Source: a virus. From it: 30,592 bases of DNA. Made by a program: the position numbers and the translations under genes. Under the pieces are notes generated by a model that saw only the letters and a list, made by a program, of their open reading frames with translations, searched no databases and was not told the DNA's origin. The stretch is from positions 1-30,592 of the IMG/VR virus record IMGVR_UViG_3300037585_002169; one strand, given 5' to 3'. Shown here piece after piece: positions 25,467 through 30,592 of the stretch (the first letter of the stretch is position 1; every line of letters begins with the position of its first letter).

Positions 25467-27680
25467 TTATTTGATTATTTGTGAATTACTTCCAGTATTA
25501 CTATACTTAGAAATGTTTATATTTAGTGGTTGTTTTTCAACCTTAGCATTTGGTCTATATAAATGTCTATTGTTAGCCATAACAGCTAAACCAGAGCTTA
25601 TTGACGCATCATGCTTTGTTCTTTTGTTTATATCAAACTTTGCCCAATCGTTTAGTAGTTCATTGAAATACAAATCACCAAACGTTCCATCTTGCTTGAT
25701 TCCAACGTGATCTTGTATGTACATTTCAATTGCTGCGGCGTGAGCCTGCTTAATGTCTTCTGAGGAATTAGGTATACCACCAACCTCTTTTTCTGCAACA
25801 GATAATTTGTTCCAGACTTTATCTGGTCTATTCATACTAAACCCTCTATATCCTCTACGTCTCAGGTAATACAAGAGACGAGGTTTATTGTTCTCTGCGA
25901 GTATAGGCATCCCATAAAATACTAAAGCCATTAGAACGTCCTCAAAGAACATCTCAGCCGTTGGTGGTCTTGACAAGTATTCTAAAAAGAAACTGTTAGC
26001 CGGAGCATCTTCCATGCTAAACCTAGTTAAACCGTGTAAAGCTCCTTTCGATCCAACTCCATCCACCGTACCTGATATATCGTAACTATCACAACCAAAG
26101 GCTCCCATGTGTTCGTTACCAGGGTATTTAATACCATTTTTAAGTACTACTCTATTTTGTAATTGCTGAGGTGGAACCCAACTAACTTTAAATCTTCCTT
26201 TTGGATCTGGATAAAATATAACTTGAGAATCTTTAATTCCATTCACCCATTGAAAATTACCAGTTGTAATTCCTAAAGTTCTAGACATCTCCTCGTTATA
26301 ATCTATCTGTTCGTATATTTTAACTAGATTAAATATACTATTTTTAGTCTCATCTCTAAAAGCGTGTTCTGTAGTTCTTGGAAACTGGCGATAGAACTCG
26401 TTTAAAGCGTCTTGATCATCTTTTAAACCATCTACTTCGTTTTGCCAGTTATCTATTACACCTACGTCTATTAATTCACCGTCTGGTGTGAGTCTATCGA
26501 TATCAGGAGTAGTAAAGACTGGAATTCCATACTCGTCAATAAATCCTTCGTAGTTCCACTCCATTGGGATAAACAAAGAGTATAAGCCAGACTTTGTCTG
26601 ACCATTTCTATTTCTTCTCGTGACATCTGAGGCATTATATAATTTTTTAAAGTTTTCTCCACCCTTATCTAAAGCATTTGAAGTGCTACCCATCATGCAT
26701 TTACCAATAATTCTAGAACCTAATCGTAAACATGTTTTTGTAACCCTCCAGTTATTTAAAATATTATCGGGTCTCTCCCATTTACCAGATTCATCATGAA
26801 CTAGTAACGCTAGTTTCTCACCATCATAACTATTGTCTCCAGTGTTTTTCCAGTCAATCGTCGTGTCCAAACCTTCAATGTCCTCCATACCATCCGTGGC
26901 TGACATCTTTTTTCTTGTAAACTTACTAGCAGGTACTCTATAAGCAAGTTCAGATTTAGGACGATCCATACCATCCTGGATAGGTTTAAAAAAGAAAGGA
27001 TAATTAATTGATATAGGAACAACTTTGTCCGTAAACATCTTTTTTGCATCTGATCCAGTTTTAGATAATATACCAAATCTACTATCACTCGCAAGAGTGG
27101 CTAAATTAACCGTTTCTGCTGATGACATAAAAGAAAATCCAGAACGTCTATTTTTAAGGTAGCACATTCCGTAACATCTTTTGTCTGCTTTGCAGGCTTC
27201 CCAGAATATGTAAAATAATCTGTTTGCCTCTCTAAAATCTGGAGCGCCAACGTCAATTTTACTCCATTGTAAGTACATGTACTGCGTACCTGTTACCCAG
27301 GTTGGTTTACCATTATTCGTGAACCAGAATCCTTCTTCCCTTCTTCTGAACTCTTCGTCTATATAATCGTACCATTTTTCTTTACTGCTTTCCGGATAGT
27401 TTCTCCAATCGAATATATTTTTAATTCTTTGTAACTCCTTGGGATACTCGAATTTCACCCATTTGTTCTTCGGATCTTTGTATACTTCTTTAGGAGCTTT
27501 TGGTAGCGCAATAACTAGTCCTTGTATTTCTATTATCTCACCTATTTGCCCGTTTTGAGATAACACTATAATATCGTGTTCTTTATCGTAACCGTATTTC
27601 CATTTTTTACCTTTGTTAAGTCTACTGATAGTAGTTTTCTTAACTGGCTCAACTGTCTTAACTAAACTTTGCTCGTACAT
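25467..27680 (-). CDS. terL: Terminase large subunit
   Basis: A 737-aa packaging motor that cuts and pumps DNA into the procapsid. The ATPase domain shows a variant Walker A (LKNRRSGFSF, residues 175-184), Walker B (LALLVHDES, 290-298, with D296/E297) and a coupling motif (GSTSN, 331-335). The C-terminal RNase H-like nuclease shows acidic residues in GAFGCDSYD (D531, D534), an acidic helix start (MFFED, near 577-581) and KHDASIS (D691). The R-R-S-G in place of the classical G-K-T/S loop matches TerL proteins of crAss-like and T4-like phages. Its ATG overlaps the upstream stop by one base (TAATG at 27680), so it is probably translationally coupled to the small gene before it. The portal follows after 5 bases. 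Confidence 0.93.
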   Translation of the reverse strand: MYEQSLVKTVEPVKKTTISRLNKGKKWKYGYDKEHDIIVLSQNGQIGEIIEIQGLVIALPKAPKEVYKDPKNKWVKFEYPKELQRIKNIFDWRNYPESSKEKWYDYIDEEFRRREEGFWFTNNGKPTWVTGTQYMYLQWSKIDVGAPDFREANRLFYIFWEACKADKRCYGMCYLKNRRSGFSFMSSAETVNLATLASDSRFGILSKTGSDAKKMFTDKVVPISINYPFFFKPIQDGMDRPKSELAYRVPASKFTRKKMSATDGMEDIEGLDTTIDWKNTGDNSYDGEKLALLVHDESGKWERPDNILNNWRVTKTCLRLGSRIIGKCMMGSTSNALDKGGENFKKLYNASDVTRRNRNGQTKSGLYSLFIPMEWNYEGFIDEYGIPVFTTPDIDRLTPDGELIDVGVIDNWQNEVDGLKDDQDALNEFYRQFPRTTEHAFRDETKNSIFNLVKIYEQIDYNEEMSRTLGITTGNFQWVNGIKDSQVIFYPDPKGRFKVSWVPPQQLQNRVVLKNGIKYPGNEHMGAFGCDSYDISGTVDGVGSKGALHGLTRFSMEDAPANSFFLEYLSRPPTAEMFFEDVLMALVFYGMPILAENNKPRLLYYLRRRGYRGFSMNRPDKVWNKLSVAEKEVGGIPNSSEDIKQAHAAAIEMYIQDHVGIKQDGTFGDLYFNELLNDWAKFDINKRTKHDASISSGLAVMANNRHLYRPNAKVEKQPLNINISKYSNTGSNSQIIK

Positions 27681-27958
27681 TATTTAGATCTACTTTCTGC
27701 GAATCCCTTAAAAGTTTTTTCCTTTGCCTCTTCAGGTGTTTTACCCTCAAGCAAGTTTTCTTCTTCTTCAATTCTGTTAAGTATCTCAAATGCGTCAAAT
27801 ATAGCTAGTTTTTTAGAAGCCGCGGCATTCTTTAACTTATCAGCTGTTAAATCATCTTCAGAGTCAGTAACAATAGCTTCTTCACCTACTTTAATAAGTT
27901 CTTCAACTGCTTTGTGCCCAGCTTGGATTATACGTTTCTTCGTTTCCTTGATGTTCAT
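27680..27958 (-). CDS. Small helical protein before TerL, candidate small terminase subunit
   Basis: The frame opens at 28045, but ATG 27956-27958 is preferred. It gives 92 aa (MNIKETKKRIIQAGHKAVEE...), has an A/T-rich leader and shortens the overlap with the upstream gene to 56 bases. The protein is all-helical and charged: KRIIQAGHKAVEELIKVGEE, KLKNAAASKKLAIFDAFEIL, then an acidic helix (NRIEEEENLLEGKTPEEAKE) and a basic tail (KGFAESRSK). Its stop overlaps the TerL start by one base. Size, charge pattern and position fit TerS, but no helix-turn-helix is clear enough to prove it. It could equally be a conserved unknown common next to TerL in these phages. Confidence 0.7.
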   Translation of the reverse strand: MNIKETKKRIIQAGHKAVEELIKVGEEAIVTDSEDDLTADKLKNAAASKKLAIFDAFEILNRIEEEENLLEGKTPEEAKEKTFKGFAESRSK

Positions 27959-28493
27959 ATTTGATTGTAATAAAATTAGATAAAACTCGAAATAGTCTCT
28001 CGCCATCAACGATAAACTCATATTCACTACTTGGTCTAAAACCAACTAGATCGCCAACCTTAACCGTACCGTCAGAATATTTAACAATACCTTGTAAAGG
28101 TTTTTCAGATTCAGTGTTAAACTGATCTGTAGCTTTCAAAGGTATTACGAAGCAATATCCTTTTGGAGCTATCCACTTGTCTTTTCTTTTATATAAAAAG
28201 ATTTGATCGTCGTTTATAAAGTAAGTGTCTTCATCGAAATAAGCCCTACTATTCTTTTCAACACCTTTTACATTATGCCACCTACGAAACACGTTGTGAT
28301 GCACTACAACTGTATCTCCTGGCTTTATATCTGTATCACCAATAATAGGTGTTGATATAACCTCTGCTTCTCTATTAACGTATTGGTGGTTGAATATTTC
28401 CGTATTAAGGATTAACTCTCCACCATCTAGTTTTTTAGTATTGTTATATCTTTCTCCTTTTGGCTTTACAACAAAGTTGTAAACGCTTTTCAT
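27903..28493 (-). CDS. Co-chaperonin (GroES/Cpn10)-like protein with two tandem domains
   Basis: A 196-aa protein that reads as two Cpn10-like units. Unit A (~3-103) has YNFVVKPKGE, a mobile-loop-like KKLDGGELILN (compare the GG-IVL loop of GroES), EVISTPIIGDTDIKPGDTVV and a closing strand YFINDDQIFLYKR. Unit B (~108-178) has IAPKGYCFVIPLK, LQGIVKYSDGTVKVGDLVGF and YEFIVDGERLFRV...ITI, as in the GroES ending. Unit B lacks the GG-hydrophobic loop. GroES caps GroEL, and T4 gp31 does this for capsid folding, so a capsid-folding role is inferred. It lies just upstream of TerS/TerL, starts by TAATG coupling at 28493 and overlaps the next gene by 56 bases. It could instead be a structural beta-barrel with only fold resemblance. 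Confidence 0.65.
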   Translation of the reverse strand: MKSVYNFVVKPKGERYNNTKKLDGGELILNTEIFNHQYVNREAEVISTPIIGDTDIKPGDTVVVHHNVFRRWHNVKGVEKNSRAYFDEDTYFINDDQIFLYKRKDKWIAPKGYCFVIPLKATDQFNTESEKPLQGIVKYSDGTVKVGDLVGFRPSSEYEFIVDGERLFRVLSNFITIKYEHQGNEETYNPSWAQSS

Positions 28494-28714
28494 TAGTATT
28501 GTAGATTATATTCTACAGATACAGCCATGTTCTTATTAAAATCCTTCCAAGGCAATACGTCTTTATTTTTTTTGATATAGACAGAATACTTTTCGTCTTC
28601 CTCTATAATATCGCAGATAGTATGACCACCATACACTTCTTGTCCCACAGCGTAGTGCATAGCGTCATTCTTATAATCCTTACCGATACTAATCTTTCTT
28701 ATTAACTTCGACAT
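28493..28714 (-). CDS. Conserved small phage protein of unknown function
   Basis: A 73-aa soluble, beta-type protein: MSKLIRKISIGKDYKNDAMH, YAVGQEVYGGHTICDIIEED, EKYSVYIKKNKDVLPWKDFN, ending VSVEYNLQY. The alternating strand pattern with a Gly-Gln turn suggests a small beta-barrel. I recall similar short proteins next to TerL in marine Bacteroidota phages but know no function. It overlaps the preceding gene by 26 bases and the next by one base (TAATG), so it belongs to a tightly coupled translation unit. Confidence 0.75.
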   Translation of the reverse strand: MSKLIRKISIGKDYKNDAMHYAVGQEVYGGHTICDIIEEDEKYSVYIKKNKDVLPWKDFNKNMAVSVEYNLQY

Positions 28715-28985
28715 CCTGTGGATAGTTTATAACACCATCTGTTATGTTTATATCAAACGTACCGTATTCTTTTTCAAAAGTAAGTTGTAACTCTGTAAGC
28801 GTTTCTCTCATAGCTACTATAGTGTGTAGTAAATCGTGTTTTCTGAGTTCAATACCTCCAATTTCTAATTGAGATTTATTTAAACTGTTCACTGTTTCTT
28901 GGACCTCTTTTAACTGTTCGTCAGTTATTTTCTCAGGTTTAATACCTTTAAGTTCTTTAATTTTTGTACTTGTGTTTTTTGCCAT
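28689..28985 (-). CDS. Small coiled-coil phage protein of unknown function
   Basis: A 98-aa protein. A Lys-rich start (MAKNTSTKIKELKGIKPEKI) leads into a long helix with heptad character (DEQLKEVQETVNSLNKSQLE, ELRKHDLLHTIVAMRETLTE, LQLTFEKEYG). A conserved-looking short tail follows: GTFDINITDGVINYP. The helix-plus-DINI-x-DG-x-INYP architecture recurs in marine phages near the packaging genes, but no role is attached to it. A virion or packaging accessory is possible, and it is a second, weaker small-terminase candidate. A 39-base A/T-rich gap separates it from the LamG gene. Confidence 0.75.
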   Translation of the reverse strand: MAKNTSTKIKELKGIKPEKITDEQLKEVQETVNSLNKSQLEIGGIELRKHDLLHTIVAMRETLTELQLTFEKEYGTFDINITDGVINYPQDVEVNKKD

Positions 28986-29024
28986 TTTTTATTTAATTTA
29001 AGTTAATTTAATTTGTTTTTTTTA

Positions 29025-29765
29025 TTAAGAAGGTGTTGTTGAAGAAAAAGCAGCATCACCATTTAGAGTAGCATCTAGACTTCCAACACTATCTTCCGCT
29101 GTACTACCACTACCTTCTGTAAAGTTCCAAAGATTTGTTAAATCACCAGAATTATCATAATCCCCACTATCAACAGTTATATCTATAGGTGTACCACTAT
29201 TATATATTGCAGTAACCGCGTTTGCATCTAAAACTTCGTCATATAAAGCTATTTGATATAGTAAACCATCAAAACCGTTTGAACCACCCGGAGTGCTACC
29301 TATAGTGTTCACGGTTAGGTCTCCAGTTGCTGCTCCAAGTGAAGTATTACTAACGGTAACTGAAGATCCATCTTCATAAATAACAACAGTGGCAGCTTGT
29401 CCTGAACCAGGATTACTTAACGTAAGAACATAGTGGTGCCAGTTTGTATCTGCTGTCACTACTCCGTCTGCTTCCTGCCCATTTTGGTCACCTTCAATTT
29501 CCAATCTATCACCAGCAGTATTAAAATTTATTTTTCTTTTATAGCCGTTAACGTTTGACAGCACGTGATCAGCGCTGACTCCCGCAGTGTCTCTTTTTGC
29601 CCAAAAAGATATACTAAATTTATCTCCACTACCACCAATAGGAAATCCGGTTTCTGTAAAAGAAAGATAATCTCCAGTTCCATCAAAAGACATTGAAAAA
29701 GCGGAAGCTGCTCCAGAAGCAGTTTGATGTACCTCACCAACTAAACTATTTCCTAATCCTAACAT
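29025..29765 (-). CDS. LamG/concanavalin A-like domain protein, probable head or tail decoration
   Basis: A 246-aa protein. Residues ~22-190 follow the LamG (Laminin_G_3-type) jelly-roll pattern: FSMSFDGTGDYLSFTE, FSISFWAKRD, NWHHYVLTL, YEDGSSVTVSNTSLG, then FDGLLYQIALYDEVLDANAV with TAIYNSG. These domains bind carbohydrates. In phages they occur on virion-surface proteins that contact host polysaccharides. The C-terminal 50 residues (DYDNSGDLTNLWNFTEGSGS, LDATLNGDAAFSS) look like the start of a second similar unit or a linker. The start overlaps the upstream stop by one base (TAATG). Its placement before packaging genes, away from the fibre gene, suggests a head fibre or separate decoration protein; this is inference. 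Confidence 0.85.
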   Translation of the reverse strand: MLGLGNSLVGEVHQTASGAASAFSMSFDGTGDYLSFTETGFPIGGSGDKFSISFWAKRDTAGVSADHVLSNVNGYKRKINFNTAGDRLEIEGDQNGQEADGVVTADTNWHHYVLTLSNPGSGQAATVVIYEDGSSVTVSNTSLGAATGDLTVNTIGSTPGGSNGFDGLLYQIALYDEVLDANAVTAIYNSGTPIDITVDSGDYDNSGDLTNLWNFTEGSGSTAEDSVGSLDATLNGDAAFSSTTPS

Positions 29766-30130
29766 TAGTTACCTATATAAGCTATAAAGCTACCTGAAGC
29801 TGGATTAACACTTGTCCACCTACCATATATAGTTAAACCTTTTGGAAACGTATTACCAACGTCAACGACAACACCACCAGCACCAGACTGTCCAAGATCA
29901 GGAGATAACACAGTGTCGTGTGCCGCTGTACCTGTTCCTATATACTCTAAACCGTTACCACCGTCGTTATCAGCTACTAAACCGCCGGATGTGTCAAAAG
30001 TTGTGTCTGCCAACATTGTTATTGCTATAAATACTTTCCCTGTAGGAGGTGTCATAACAGCTGTTCCATCGTTAAAAGCAGAGCCTAGCTGTCCAAAGCC
30101 ATAAGCGACTTCTGTTGAATTTATTCCCAT
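29765..30130 (-). CDS. Conserved small virion-type protein of marine phages
   Basis: A 121-aa beta-rich, Gly/Thr/Val-heavy protein with almost no Lys/Arg: MGINSTEVAYGFGQLGSAFN, DGTAVMTPPTGKVFIAITML, ADTTFDTSGGLVAD, then TFPKGLTIYGRWTSVNPASG ending SFIAYIGN. The opening and closing motifs (STEVxYGFGQLGS; GLTIYGRWxSV) are ones I recall from many uncultured marine phage genomes, always without a known function. The protein has no cysteine or membrane helix. It precedes the LamG protein by TAATG coupling, so the pair may be assembled together as a surface decoration. Confidence 0.75.
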   Translation of the reverse strand: MGINSTEVAYGFGQLGSAFNDGTAVMTPPTGKVFIAITMLADTTFDTSGGLVADNDGGNGLEYIGTGTAAHDTVLSPDLGQSGAGGVVVDVGNTFPKGLTIYGRWTSVNPASGSFIAYIGN

Positions 30131-30134
30131 AATT

Positions 30135-30521
30135 TTATTTTTTTACTTTTTCTAATGATCTACCGCCAAAATAAGCACCGATCACGGTTATTAATACTAA
30201 TTGTAAAAGATCTACATAAGAATCTTTTACGTTAAATTTTAAAGCACCAGCATCAATGAATATTAATAGCATGGTGCATACTATTAAAAAAATCAATACC
30301 ATTGGCCTAACATTCTTGCTAAGCCATGAGTCTGATTTTAAATCCGCCTCCCAACGAGAAGTTATGTTTTTCTCCATCTCTACTTCATAATCACTTATAA
30401 GTTGCTTAATTTTAAGCTCAGCAGCAAGCTTTTCTTCTTTGGAAGTGTGTAGGTTGTCTATTACTCCACCTACACTTTTTACCAAATCAGCAGCACCACC
30501 AGAAAATAGTTTACCTAACAT
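30135..30521 (-). CDS. Holin-like membrane protein (GTA holin 3TM type)
   Basis: A 128-aa protein. The N-terminal half is amphipathic and charged (MLGKLFSGGAADLVKSVGGV, SKEEKLAAELKIKQLISDYE). A signature SDSWLSKNVRPMVLIFLIVC enters transmembrane segment 1 (~73-92). A second hydrophobic segment (~102-120: VDLLQLVLITVIGAYFGGR) precedes a basic end (SLEKVKK). The 'W-L-S-K-N-x-R-P' entry and 'YFGGRSxEK' ending match the holin family described for gene transfer agents (GTA_holin_3TM). Holins time lysis by permeabilising the inner membrane for the endolysin. No endolysin or spanin is in this window. Its start is 1 base after the stop codon of a similar short protein that runs off the window. Confidence 0.8.
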   Translation of the reverse strand: MLGKLFSGGAADLVKSVGGVIDNLHTSKEEKLAAELKIKQLISDYEVEMEKNITSRWEADLKSDSWLSKNVRPMVLIFLIVCTMLLIFIDAGALKFNVKDSYVDLLQLVLITVIGAYFGGRSLEKVKK

Positions 30522-30522
30522 A

Positions 30523-30592
30523 TTATTTTGTTTTTACTTTTTCAAAAGAACTAATTCCAAAACATCCTAATGTTACCCATACAAATGAATTG
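30523..30592 (-). CDS. 3' end of a second small membrane protein (holin-like)
   Basis: The last 22 codons are visible: NSFVWVTLGCFGISSFEKVK then TK and stop (30523-30525). A hydrophobic segment followed by FGxSSFEKVK resembles the end of the next gene (YFGGRSLEKVKK). It may therefore be a paralogue or a holin partner. The stop is separated by 1 base from the holin-like ATG at 30519-30521. The start and the rest of the gene lie outside the window. Confidence 0.6.
   Translation of the reverse strand, partial: NSFVWVTLGCFGISSFEKVKTK

Noticed and set aside
26810-27094. 94-codon minus-strand frame inside TerL
   Set aside because: It lies fully inside the TerL nucleotide-binding domain in another frame and has no independent leader; TerL motifs in the main frame are intact.
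27959-28045. Longer start for the gene preceding TerL (121 codons)
   Set aside because: The extra 29 residues lie in the coding region of the Cpn10-like gene, are hydrophobic and unlike the rest, and the later ATG has a better leader.
1-30592. CRISPR arrays, tRNAs, insertion sequences, or a diversity-generating retroelement
   Set aside because: No regularly spaced DNA repeats, no tRNA cloverleaf in the short gaps, no transposase or reverse transcriptase frame was seen; the protein repeats are diverged at DNA level.
7741-30592. Bacteroidota sigma-type promoters (TTTG ... TAnnTTTG) in the gaps
   Set aside because: The gaps were scanned on the minus strand for the TAnnTTTG element and no convincing match with a properly spaced upstream box was found, so no promoter is called.

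Overview
This AT-rich 30.6 kb window is the structural and packaging half of a tailed dsDNA phage genome. Every credible gene lies on the minus strand, so transcription runs from base 30592 towards base 1. TerL, portal, scaffold, capsid and stubby-tail genes follow in an order and with sequence signatures that resemble crAss-like and related marine Bacteroidota podophages. The host is inferred to be a marine flavobacterium or close relative. Three things point that way: starts preceded by A/T-rich leaders without Shine-Dalgarno sequences, GCTD...DDGSC cysteine repeats typical of Flavobacteriia secreted proteins, and the capsid/tail protein families. No tRNA, integrase, replication gene, CRISPR array or insertion sequence is visible.

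Layout in transcription order. (1) 30592-28493: the 3' end of one small membrane protein, a complete holin-like protein, a conserved small virion-type protein, a LamG-domain protein and two small conserved unknowns. (2) 28493-25467: a tandem Cpn10 (GroES)-like protein, a small protein placed where a small terminase subunit would be, and the large terminase. (3) 25461-20354: portal, acidic scaffold and major capsid protein, closed by a strong terminator hairpin. (4) 20278-17153: a conserved unknown, a 53-aa Cys-Gly protein behind a UUCG hairpin, and two ring/adaptor-type neck proteins. (5) 17149-5006: a 2796-aa tail stabilization (muzzle-type) protein ending in a long cysteine-repeat array, a 119-aa conserved protein, a 177-aa cysteine-rich protein and a 912-aa probable tail fibre. 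These form the likely host-contact end of the virion. (6) 4952-1: a cupin-like protein and three proteins with the character of internal, ejected virion cargo; the last runs off the window.

The genes fit one assembly programme. The scaffold and possibly the co-chaperonin-like protein help build the capsid, the terminase fills it through the portal, and the ring proteins and giant stabilization protein close and extend the stub tail. The Cys-rich and LamG proteins decorate the surface, and the cargo proteins are packed for ejection. The most noteworthy signals are the tandem Cpn10-like gene and a family of Cys-rich modules spread across three neighbouring tail genes. Also notable are the GCTD repeat array on the muzzle-type protein and the RNA hairpins that bracket the gene downstream of the capsid gene. 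Intergenic gaps are all under about 80 bases, so no long non-coding stretch exists.
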